From assembly GCA_021234155.1 (NCBI GenBank), contig JAJEKV010000003.1:24772874-24836873 (forward strand): 64,000 nucleotides of DNA. Reading direction: 5' to 3'. This document shows, piece after piece, positions 24,263 to 33,669 of the stretch. The notes beneath the pieces were generated by a model. That model had not been told where the DNA came from. It made no database searches and saw only the letters and a list, made by a program, of their open reading frames with translations. Source of the stretch: Isoetes taiwanensis. Taxonomy: Eukaryota; Streptophyta; Lycopodiopsida; Isoetales; Isoetaceae. A program made the position numbers and the translations under genes. Numbering within the stretch: the stretch's first letter is position 1; every line of letters starts with the position of its first letter.

Positions 24263-24999
24263 GAAGAATTAATGCTTCATTGATGGGATTGATTAAAGAT
24301 GAGTTGGATAAAATGCTAGATGCAGGTGTTATTATTGAAATTATTAATCCAGAATGGGTGTCTTGCATTGTACCTGTAGAGAAAAAAAGTGGTGCCTTAA
24401 GGATCTGTATTGATTATCGAGACCTCAACAAAGCCACCATCAAGGACTGCTATCCCTTGCCTTTTTTAGAAGAAATCTTATATGCTGTAGCAGGGAAAGA
24501 GTTGTACTCATTTCTAGATGGATTTTCAGGGTTTAATCAAATTGGCATTAAGGAAGAAGACCAACCCAAGACCTCTTTTATTACCCCTTGGGGAACTTAT
24601 GCGATGAAAAGAATGCTTTTTGGATTTAATGAATGCACCTGCTACTTTCCAGAGAGCTATGGATGTTATTTTTAGGCCTATGTCTCCTCAAGAATTCAGA
24701 GTTTATTTGGATGACCTTTGCTTAGGATCTCACCCTACTAATCATTTGGAATTGCTGGCAAAAATATGTTCTTTGTGCAGGGAACCTGGAGTCAACCTTA
24801 ACCCAAAGAAATGTATTTTTTTTTGCATCCAAAGGGCAACTTTTGGGACATGAGGTATCCAATAATGGTATACAAGTGGGACAAGAAAAAGTTGAAGCCC
24901 TCAAAAAACTGGTACTCCCCAAAAATTTGAAGCAGGTCAAAAGTTTTATTGGCATGACTAGTTTTCTTAGGATGTATATTTCTAATTTTGCTCACATTA
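24160..24999 (+). pseudogene. Element B reverse transcriptase
   Basis: Starts FAWDYSELTGI, the usual Tat/Athila RT entry, then EWVSCIVPVEKKSGALRICI, DYRDLNKAT, LYSFLDGFSGFNQI, a frameshift near 24620, MNAPATFQRAMD, and the catalytic box VYLDD. The connection domain follows (LPKNLKQVKSFIG) and stops at 24999, where the Helitron is inserted. The coding resumes at 30517, and joining the two sides restores the reading frame exactly. Frameshifts near 24155, 24620 and 24850 inactivate it. Confidence 0.9.
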
Positions 25000-25159
25000 T
25001 CTATATATAGTAATAAAAGCAAAATGTAGTTTGTGCAGAGCATCTCGGCCGTCAATTTTTTTCCCAGAAGTTTCATTTTGAGCCGTTGAGTTGTTAGTTA
25101 TTATTTTGACTTTTCGGAAACCTATTCTCTTCCGGCAGATACACTGTGTATCTCCACGG

Positions 25160-25230
25160 TTTTCTGAGAATGGGAAGAGCTAGCGTGGAGGTTCGAACTC
25201 GAATGGAAGAGCTAGCGTGGAGGTTCGAAC
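25160..25230 (+). repeat. short tandem duplication near the Helitron 5' end
   Basis: A unit of about 33 bases, GAAGAGCTAGCGTGGAGG followed by TTCGAACTCGA, is repeated twice in direct order. Confidence 0.7.
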
Positions 25231-25280
25231 TCGATGCAAGTCTTTTTTTTAAGGATTTCTCCTGTTCCGTTTGATTCCTG

Positions 25281-25688
25281 TTGCCTTTGATGCCCTCTCA
25301 CATGATTGAAGATTCGTCGCCTGATGGTCTTCGTCTCACAGGTTTGCTCGCCTCCAATAATTCATCAAAATTTCATCAGTCTTATGGCCTTAATTCCTTG
25401 TTTCCTTCGGACATGAAGCAGCGCCTCACTTGCTCTTGGGAAATGCTATGCCAAATATGTTTTCTTGGTCCTATAAGAGGTAAATTTACATTTTTCATAA
25501 TAATGTCGGTTGAAATTCAAACTTTGCTCGTGCTTTCGTGGTTTCAAGCTTTACAAAAGCACGCAGATTTGGCAAGATGTTTCGACGAGGATTCGCTTAC
25601 CCCAGTTCAAAGCGGAGAATATGTTCTTAAAGGCTCAGAGTATTTGGAGAAAAGTCAAGGTATAACATTCGATGTTCTGTTTAACTAA
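25281..25688 (+). pseudogene. exon-like captured segment, unknown gene
   Basis: Open for 135 codons. Two parts look exonic: a first part ending CFLGPIRG at a GTAAAT, and a second part after a TTTCAAG acceptor reading ALQKHADLARCFDEDSLTPV to YLEKSQG before GTATAAC. I do not recognise the protein. Capture by the Helitron is the simplest explanation, since the flanks resemble introns. Confidence 0.4.
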
Positions 25689-26549
25689 AACAAGTAGAAT
25701 GAGTGAGAATCCTAGGCGGTGACGCATTGGGGAACTATAGGATCTGTTTACGTTCATATATGAGAAAGCATACTTACTTAGAAAAGTTGTAAATGAACAC
25801 GGATATCAAAGTGATGACTTGCAATTTCGTCCGGCATTGTTAGAAGTTAGCATATTGTCAAAGCATGAACACTTGGCGGCATTGAATCTTGGTAAACTCG
25901 TATGATGAACACTTTAAACATGCTTATTTTTGTCTTTCTAAGTGGTGCGGCGAGATCTGGAATCTTTGTGACAATGAATTAGCATCGTAATCTTTTAGAG
26001 AGGTTTCATTGAGATAAGTCTTGAAGCAAAAACAGCCCGAAACAAGCAAGATTTTGGAGCATTTTATAGCTGGGCCGAAATTCCAAAGCCGAGCATCATA
26101 GGCCGGAACTAATAATAGGATCTTTTCAATTCCTTTTGCCCAGTTCTCTTCCTTTTTCCTTTCTATTTTATTGTGTAGCAAGATCATTGGATTTCTTTAT
26201 GTAGCCGGATACAAATCTGCGGCTTGAAATGACTCAAAGCAGAGAACAGTGAAATGATAAGAAAAGCGGGGTTGATTGTTTCTTCATTAAGAAGAGGCAA
26301 AATGGCAAGGTCTTGATTAGGGCTATTCCATGCCATTTGAAAAATTCTTTAGGAGGTTTACGATACGGCAAGCTTGTGTTTGCAGAAGAACCATTTTATT
26401 GCAAGCTTTTGGTTGAATCGGTCTTATGCCTTCCTTTAATTGGCATAATGAGTGCCCTAGATGGTTTTGAAGAGGCATATCGCGGATTTTGAAGAGGCAT
26501 TTTTTCTGCCAGGATGCTGTCGGAAATTTCAAAGCGATGAGCTTTACTT

Positions 26550-26760
26550 CGCCATAGCTTGATCCCACCTGTGTTTTTTTATGGTATTTACTCCGAAAAA
26601 GAGACATATGCCAAAAATCCGATCCAATGTGTTGAACATCCTAGGTCATATAACCGCTTGTTTCACTATGGCGGAGGCCTTGAAACATTGTTTCTCCTCA
26701 CAAATGAAAGTGACGGTTTTCTACACCATTCTTCTCATATGTTTTGCTCGGTAAGGTTTC
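26550..26760 (+). pseudogene. exon-like captured segment, unknown gene
   Basis: Open read VFFYGIYSEKETYAKNPIQC followed by NRLFHYGGGLETLF, ending at a GTAAGG that would be a good plant splice donor. No domain recognised. Confidence 0.35.
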
Positions 26761-27242
26761 TTTGGACTTATTTACATTTGTGTTTTTAAAACGACATTCT
26801 TAGATTAGATTGCAGTAATCATGACTTCAAGTCTCACTCATTAGGTTATCCTACACCGTCTCTCCTTTTATCTCGAGTTTTGAATGCGTGTTTCTCATCT
26901 TCTACCATTTGATTTTGTGGAATGAATTCCTTACAGTCTATATGCATGTGCGTGACTTTAGGCAACATAGAAAGAAGCTCAAGTGCATCGGGCATATATG
27001 ATCAAATGAATGTCAAGGCTCACGATGGGTATTTTAGTCACATCTACATGCTATGGTTTGCCTTCTCGAAAGCTCCTTTCGAAGCTCCCTCCGGGTTGTG
27101 TGTTTGATTCACCTTTTGAAATAAATCTGAAGCATTATCGGTTTGATGGCTAAAAAGTTCTTATATGTTATTCTTGTTGACAAATGGAGAGCAAGCTGAG
27201 TTTAATGTCAATATACTCTCATTTCTTTATTAATCCATCTTA

Positions 27243-27350
27243 GCATGTCATTCTCTGTGGGATCTGCAGTGAAGAAATTGAATGATGATATATATTCTAG
27301 CTACATTGCCATCTTTGTGCAAACAACGCCATCAGATTTCAAGGTAAGAA
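27243..27350 (+). pseudogene. exon-like captured segment, unknown gene
   Basis: Reads GSAVKKLNDDIYSSYIAIFV then QTTPSDFK before GTAAGAA, a plausible donor, and is preceded by a CAG. No family recognised. Confidence 0.35.
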
Positions 27351-27519
27351 AATATTTGATCCGTTACCTTTCTTTAGAGTTTTATCTTTCTTTAGGGTTT
27401 TTTAATTTTGGTGCCTTTGGGCGGGAGTTTTTTCGACGCCATAGCCATCCTGCGCCTGCCTTGCCTTTTCTTCACATTTGACTTTTGCCTTTTTCCTCGG
27501 CAAGGAATTTACATTATGG

Positions 27520-27975
27520 ACGTAAGCAGGGGATCTTCTTATAGGCGGATTGGTTTGAAGAAAAAGGGAACAACAGATTGTGCTACTTATCTTTGTTTGT
27601 TTGAGGACTGTGGCAATCTAAAAGCATTATCCGAGGTAGGTTTAGGAGGAATACTTTCTTTGGGGAATTTGTTGGTTGATATTTATGGCAAATGTGGTAG
27701 CTTAGATGAAGTCGTTGCGGTGTTTGAGAAAATACCCAAGCCCAATGTATATTCCCGGAATGCGATTATGGCAGATTATATCCGGCATGGGCAGGCCAAA
27801 GCGAGCTCGTAACTTTTCGTAAAATGCGTATGAAGGATCAAAACCAGATAAGCGCACATTTTCTATAATTTTATCTACCGTATTGGTCCTCAAGCGGTGG
27901 AAACATGTAAAATGATCCATCAATGTCTCATTGATCTGGGATCGAGCACCGATGTGTTTGTAGGTGCCTTTCTAT
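27520..27975 (+). pseudogene. PPR protein fragment captured by the Helitron
   Basis: Translates to pentatricopeptide-repeat sequence: LGNLLVDIYGKCGSLDEVVA, VFEKIPKPNVYS, then after a frameshift near 27808 FRKMRMKDQ and, after another, DLGSSTDVFVGAFL. In plants PPR proteins bind organelle RNA for editing, splicing or stability. Only about three to four repeats remain, with frameshifts, so this is not functional. The repeat style (DIYGKCGS) is that of PLS-type PPR proteins. Confidence 0.8.
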
Positions 27976-28019
27976 AATCACCATGCGAGGAGAAACAAAA
28001 TAGTGGCGACCCTCAAATT

Positions 28020-28500
28020 GCAGGCCTGAATGGTCGCATTACGAAAAGGACATGGACAAATGTAACCCTATCGGCTTTACTTCTATACACATTTGTTCAT
28101 ACAGATTGAGAACCTCTTCAACATGACCATTATGTGAATAGGATGCTATCATTGCGATCCGAAACAAGCATCCCTATTGCAAATTTTGTTAAAAGCTTTA
28201 TGAGCATAAATTACCAGATTTTCCACATATATTGATAAGAGCGTTACCCACAACAACATCTCGATTCAAATTCCCTCACGAATTATGGAATGATGCCTTT
28301 GCTCCGCCAATCCCAAGTCTTTGAAAGACACGCACATGCATCAAGCACACTGACAAAGGTAATTTTGTTTGCCCTTATGCCTGCATTATTCATTTGTTGA
28401 AAGAGTTAAAGAGCTTGTTTAGCTTGGCCATTCTGTGCAAAGGCAGTGATCATGGTGTTCCATGTCACATCATCTTTTGAGAGCTTAGGCTTCTGCAATG
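28020..28500 (-). pseudogene. PPR protein fragment, opposite orientation
   Basis: The minus strand reads DDVTWNTMITAFAQNGQAKQ, NAGIRANKITFVSVLDAC, NRDVVVGNALINICGKSGNL and AMIASYSHNGHVEEVLNLY. These are PPR motifs, with stops and frameshifts between them. It lies head-to-head against the plus-strand PPR piece about 50 bases away, so the Helitron captured two pieces, or one piece was inverted after capture. Confidence 0.8.
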
Positions 28501-28502
28501 CT

Positions 28503-29114
28503 GATAGTTTGGAGTCCAGATGAGAATATACTGGCACATGTTTTCTATTAGATGTATTTACGTTATCTTTTTAGCATTTTAGGTTGTTACGATTAATGCT
28601 TACCTCAATTCAACTGGCTTGCAGGAAATTGAGAACTTGCTTCTTTGTGGCAATGTCTTTAATGGGAACTATAAGTTTGGTCGTGAAATTGTGGTTAACT
28701 TGATCATACCAAATATTAATTATCGCAATGTGATGGAATCGTACCTGAACCATTGGATTTTCTTTTCCTTTTGAGTAAGCTCGTGGTTCATTGTAGGCTT
28801 AAGAAGGAGATGGAAATACTTAGAAAATAGGAGATTGACCTAGCGGATGGCCAAGTCTTAATGACATTGATGATGTGTCCTTTCTACCTTGAAGAAAAAT
28901 CATAGCTTAAGCTTTTGCAACGATGATAGTTTGGAGTCCGGATGAGAATATCTTTGAGAATATCTTTGGCACATATTTCCATTAGATGTATTTATGTTAT
29001 CCTTTTAGCATTTTAGGTTGTTTTGGTTAATACTTATCTCAATTCAAATGGCTTGCAGGAAATTGAGAACTTGCTTCGTTGTGGCAATGTCTTTAATGTG
29101 AACTATGAGTGTGG
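28503..29114 (+). repeat. direct duplication inside the Helitron
   Basis: 28503-28676 is repeated at 28924-29114. Both contain GATAGTTTGGAGTCC, TTAGCATTTTAGGTTGTT and TGGCTTGCAGGAAATTGAG, then CTTGCTTC and GGCAATGTCTTTAATG. The shared TTGCAG/GAAATTGAG looks like a splice acceptor followed by an exon. Confidence 0.75.
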
Positions 29115-30488
29115 CCTTTAATTATAATCCTTTGGTTACAGGGTTATTGATATTTCTCCCCTTTGAGTATTCTGGTATGCAGCATCAGACTATATGCATT
29201 TTTGTCATCAAGTTTATACATGATGGAGATTACGACTGTACCTGGCATCCACTGCGTCAGAGAAATAGTCGTGTGTGTTGGAGCACATATATCACCATTT
29301 AAAAGAACGATCTCTCCCTTCTATTCCTGCTATGTTTATTGTGAGAGTTCAGGCGTGACTGATGACATTTGCTCTGTGTCAGAAAGCACTCTTCTACCAA
29401 TTGAGTGAATATAGATGACAATACTATGGTTCTTGTTGGATGCTGCAATTGCCTCAGGTACTTCATGCTTCCTAGGCTTGATTCTAAATGTCCTAATTGT
29501 GGAGCTGCCTTACGAATCAGTAACATCTATGGAGTGGTCGTCTGAAAAACACTTAGACCATCTTACTCTCATTTACGATAAAATAGAAGGACGTGAAGTG
29601 AAAGACATAATTTTTCAGTAAACGTGATAAAAAACAACCAAAGTGCATCCCAAAAATATTTGACTCCATTTAACTTGAAGTCACACGCAACACCTACATC
29701 TATCCAGAATGCGTTCAAGGGAAAGCACTTTAGTCTATTTCTCTCTAGCCTACCATTTTTTAGTGGAAATTTTGAAATATTTTTGTAATTGAAGTTATTT
29801 CAAGTAAAAAACTTGTCCATAGCGTGGCATTGGATTAATCATTATCCATTGTTTTTTGACAAATTGTCTTTTCTAATAATGTCTAAAAGCTTCTATAGGC
29901 ATGCACACTCTTGGTCGGTAACTGAAAGCAAGCAGCATGTATCTTTAGTAGCTAGAACTAGCAGGTATTTTCTATTCAGTAGCCCAAAACAACAGGCACA
30001 CTTCATGGCATGTGGATTCACCATTTTTGGATTTGAGCCAATGATGAATTAAAGGATGATAATCTCCATTTCACGATTGCCCATTTCTGAGAGTACAAGA
30101 GGGTTCACCATTCTTGGATTCGAAGAAAGAATGATAATCCTCATTTCTATGAGTTTTCTACTGCTTGGTATTGCAATCCCAGCTACTTTCCTTGAAAAGT
30201 GGAAGGAAAGGTGGTCTACCATTCTTGCATAAAATGGGTGACCTCAAATGTGGTCATGCCTATTATGCGATCACACATTTTAGGTTACCTGCTTTGCGGT
30301 TATATATTTTGTGCAAGAATGGCATCCCATTTATCCCAAAGGCTATAGAGCAAATACTTGCACTTCAAATTCTAAAACTTGTAACGTTTGTTTGTATTGC
30401 TTAATATTTAATATTGTGCACTATACCCTTTGTATCATCTAGCATTCAACTATATTTTTATTAATTTTTGAATATATCCCATCAAAAA

Positions 30489-30516
30489 GCCCAGCAACGC
30501 TGGGCACTTTTTCTAG
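30489..30516 (+). other. Helitron 3' terminal hairpin and CTAG end
   Basis: GCCCAGC, loop AAC, GCTGGGC (perfect 7-bp stem), then 7 bases and CTAG. This structure is the Helitron termination signal. The next base is T, part of the host target. Confidence 0.95.
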
Positions 30517-31121
30517 TAAGTCATATTTCTAAGATGACAAGGATAGGCAGGATTTCCAAATCTGAGAGCAAATATGTCCCTGTCACATGGTCATCAGATT
30601 GCCAAGAGTCCTTTGAGTTGCTTATAAAATCCATTTGTGAGGCAACTCTTCTAAAAAAACCTGATTTGAACAAGCCATTTGAGGTCTACATTACCATCAC
30701 TAAAAAGGCCATAGGCCTAGCTATTCTGCAGGACAAGCACACCATAGCTTTTGCTAGCAAACAGTGGAGCTCAACTGAAGAAAAATACACCAGAATGGAG
30801 AAAAGTGCTGCTGTTCTCATGTTCCTTATTGACAGACAAGGTCACTTATTATTGAAGAGTTCTGTTCAAGTTTACATGAAGCAGAATCCAACAGGTTTAT
30901 TATTTGGTAAGGCTACCTCTAAACCAAAAATCCAAAGATGGGCTTGCAAGCTACAAACCTTTGATATTTCCATAAAAGAGTTACATCAGGTGAAGAGTCC
31001 CAGTCTTTATTTACCTTACATTTTCTTTGACCATGAGGATGCAGTGGAAGTTGTTGACTTTGTGGATGCCTTAGCTTATTTGCAGGCAGATGATGAAGAG
31101 CAAAACCAACAGGGTTGGTAG
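30517..31121 (+). pseudogene. Element B connected RNase H (degenerate)
   Basis: Continues pol after the Helitron: VTWSSDCQESFELLIKSICE, KPFEVYITITKKAIGLAILQ, TIAFASKQWSSTEEKYTRME, then QRWACKLQTFDISI. The position where gypsy RNase H has its first catalytic aspartate (usually TDAS) reads ITIT, so the active site looks lost. With the intact extra RNase H upstream, this domain may serve only as a connection domain, as inferred for dual-RNase H elements. Confidence 0.82.
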
Positions 31122-32377
31122 CTACCTATAAAGAATTTTCTACAATTCAAAGAGATGCCCTCAGGCTGACCTCGAGCCAGCAAAGGAGATTTAAGGAAAA
31201 GTGTAGGCAATTTAAAATAATTAATGATGTCTTATGTAAAGTCAACAGGGATGGACTATTACTGAGGTGTGTCAATGAAGAGGAATCTGCTTTGATCATT
31301 AGAGAAATGCATGAAGGAGTATGTGGAGGCCATTTTGCTGGAGATACTACTGCCAAGAAAATTCTCAGGTCAGGTTATTATTGGCCTACAATATTTAAAG
31401 ATTGTTATACTGCTATAAAATCTTGCCATAAGTGCCAAATATTTGGCAAAAGAATTCTCCTCCCAGCTGCACTAAATCCCATCATTTTCCCAGGACCTTT
31501 CCAGGTATGGGGATTAGATTATATTGGCCCTATTAACCCCCCTTCTGCAGGACAACATCAGCACATTATTGTAGCTACAGATTATTTTACCAAGTGGGCA
31601 GGGGCAATTCCTTTAAGACATGCTAATGCCATTACAACAGCAAGGTTCTTACACGAGTATATTTGTGCAAGGTTTGGTATTCCTTTACAATTTCATTCTG
31701 ATAGAGGCACTCCTTTTGTAAATGAGGTTATTGCTAATTTATTGACCATCCTTAAGGTCAAACATACCAAGAGCTCCTCCTACTATCCCCAAGGTAATGG
31801 TCAAGCAGAAGCTACTAATAAAGTTTTGAAAAGCATTTTGCAGAAAACAGTGGATGATAATCAAAAAGATTGGCATGTCAAACTGGTGGATGCTCTATGG
31901 GCTTATAGAGTCACCATTAAAGCAGCAACCACTCACACACCCTTCAATCTAATATATGGCATTGAAGCTGTGCTTCCAGTAGAACTTGAGCTCCCATCTC
32001 TGAGGTTAGCCCATAAGTTATGTTTGCCTTTTGAAAATGCTTTACAGGAAAGACTGGATACCCTTTTACATCTAGAGGAACATGCTAATCTGTTAAAAAA
32101 AGCCAAAGATTTGGCTGCTTTCAAAGCTGCTCATAAAATACAGGGAACTTTCAAAACTGGAGAGTTAGTTCTAAAATGGAATAAATCAAGGAAGGACTCG
32201 GCTAGTAAGTTTGAAAATCTCTGGGAAGGTCCCTATGAGGTGTTGGAACCTGCAGGCACCAATTCTTATTGGTTAAAAGAAGTAACTTCAGGGGTACCAC
32301 TTCCAAATCCTATCAACACTATTCACCTGAAAAGGTACTGGGATCAGCATATATGCTTATCTCTCTTTATGCTCTAA
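31115..32377 (+). CDS. Element B integrase, open frame
   Basis: 420 codons without interruption. The zinc domain has H in MHEGVCGGHFAG and the CC pair in SCHKCQIFGK. The catalytic core has D in VWGLDYIGP, D in FHSDRGTPF and E in NGQAEATNK (DDE). The C-terminal region has FKTGELVLKW and SKFENLWEGPYEV, ending HLKRYW. No chromodomain follows, which agrees with the Tat/Athila branch. Strictly this is the C-terminal part of a Gag-Pol polyprotein, and the ATG given may not be a real start. It is the best preserved part of element B. Confidence 0.88.
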   Translation: MVATYKEFSTIQRDALRLTSSQQRRFKEKCRQFKIINDVLCKVNRDGLLLRCVNEEESALIIREMHEGVCGGHFAGDTTAKKILRSGYYWPTIFKDCYTAIKSCHKCQIFGKRILLPAALNPIIFPGPFQVWGLDYIGPINPPSAGQHQHIIVATDYFTKWAGAIPLRHANAITTARFLHEYICARFGIPLQFHSDRGTPFVNEVIANLLTILKVKHTKSSSYYPQGNGQAEATNKVLKSILQKTVDDNQKDWHVKLVDALWAYRVTIKAATTHTPFNLIYGIEAVLPVELELPSLRLAHKLCLPFENALQERLDTLLHLEEHANLLKKAKDLAAFKAAHKIQGTFKTGELVLKWNKSRKDSASKFENLWEGPYEVLEPAGTNSYWLKEVTSGVPLPNPINTIHLKRYWDQHICLSLFML

Positions 32378-33179
32378 ACTTAGACAAGTTAGGATTAAAG
32401 TTAAATGTTAGATAGGTTGGATTTGATTTCACTTTGTTTTAAATTTAACATTAATGTCTTCATTAAGTTTATATTTTCAGATTAACCAGTATGAAGGGTG
32501 ATTTATCAAATAGCTTCAGAACAAGGATTTTTATTAATTGCCAAGTGTCATTTGCAGGAGCATCCTTTTTCCACCTTCATCTGTCTCATTGTGGTCCTGT
32601 CCTCCATTCATACATGTACTCTCATTTCATCTCCCTAAAGGTGCACTCTGCAAATTCAGCTTCACCATTATAGCAGAGTTGCAAAGATCAAGATTAACTT
32701 GTTTGTGTGTTTCCATGACAGGTGCATCCTCTCTCCATCTTTATTCATCTGCCATGAGTGGTCCTGCCATCCATTTAGACTCCTTATTTTTATTCTCATT
32801 CCCAAAAGAAAGCACTCTGCAATTCAGCTTCACCATCATAGCAGAGCTGCATTTTCCAGGATCAGGAAGGCATATATTTTCTTGTTTTGGCGAGATCTCA
32901 AATTTTGCACATTTACTTCACTCTTTTACACTTTATTTCCATCACCACTTGACCATATTCACACTCATTTCTACTTTTTTTCCACACATTTTCTTGTTTT
33001 GACGAGATTCCAACATTTACACACTCACCTCATCTCATACACTTCATTTCCACCACCACCTTATCATATTCACACTCATTCTTACCTCTTTCATTCACTT
33101 ACATCCTCACACCACCTTATTCATTTCCATTTCACCAACACTTACACTTTACACCTTCTCTTTACCATAATTTTCACTT
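32378..33179 (+). other. Element B 3' non-coding region with tandem repeats
   Basis: No domain is seen. A unit of about 160-180 bp is repeated (32560-32690 and 32720-32870), sharing GGTCCTG, CATTTAGACTCC-like text and AATTCAGCTTCACCAT, then ATAGCAGAG. From 32900 on it is a pyrimidine-rich run with many CACACTCA/TTCATTTCCA words. Confidence 0.6.
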
Positions 33180-33250
33180 AGACACTTTGGAGCAAATATG
33201 AAGACCCCCTATGGCTGAGGGGACCAGCCATTTTCTTGTTTTGGCGAGAT
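32876..33250 (+). repeat. three copies of a 21-base motif, last one abutting the 3' LTR
   Basis: TTTTCTTGTTTTGGCGAGAT (one base differs in the middle copy) occurs at 32877-32896, 32989-33008 and 33231-33250. The final T of the third copy is the first base of the 3' LTR. A purine segment GGCTGAGGGGACC at 33213-33225 is the probable polypurine tract. Confidence 0.75.
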
Positions 33251-33669
33251 GTTGCCCCCAAAAGGGCAACATACTAATTGTTGGATCATGTACTTAGGTC
33301 AAGCTATTTTTGGAGAGATCAAATCAAAAGAACTTGGTAGTCAACATTGATGTGAAGGTCAAGCAACATTTATCTTCAAGGATCTACACCAATACTCAAG
33401 GTCAACTCCCATGAAAGGTATTCTATTTGAGGTCAAAGCTAGTCAAAAGAGGTGCTGGGTTAAAAAAGATTTTAAGATGTTTTTTTGAAGATTGGAAGTT
33501 AGAGTTTGGAAGATCCCATGGTATTTGGTTCCATCCCTTAACCATTTTTTTTTTTTGAAGGATCCAATTAACTAAAATTAACCCAGAGTAAATACAAGAT
33601 GAGCGATATCAGGGTACTCCTACCCACACAAGAGTGAGTACCCACGTAACACAAGTGCCTATCTATGAC

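Larger units (their letters stand above)
25000..30516 (+). mobile_element. Helitron, non-autonomous, with captured gene pieces
   Basis: Begins TCTATATATAGTAATAAAAG, a typical plant Helitron 5' end (TC), and ends with a hairpin, ACTTTTT and CTAG. It is inserted between A and T, without target duplication, as Helitrons are. Removing it restores the reverse transcriptase to RNase H reading frame of element B (FAHI joined to ISHIS), so both ends are exact. The 5517 bp show no Rep or helicase domain. Inside are PPR gene pieces in both orientations and other exon-like segments bounded by GT and AG. Confidence 0.95.

Noticed and set aside
27408-27975. A functional PPR gene
   Set aside because: Only a few repeats, with frameshifts, inside a Helitron and next to a second inverted PPR piece.
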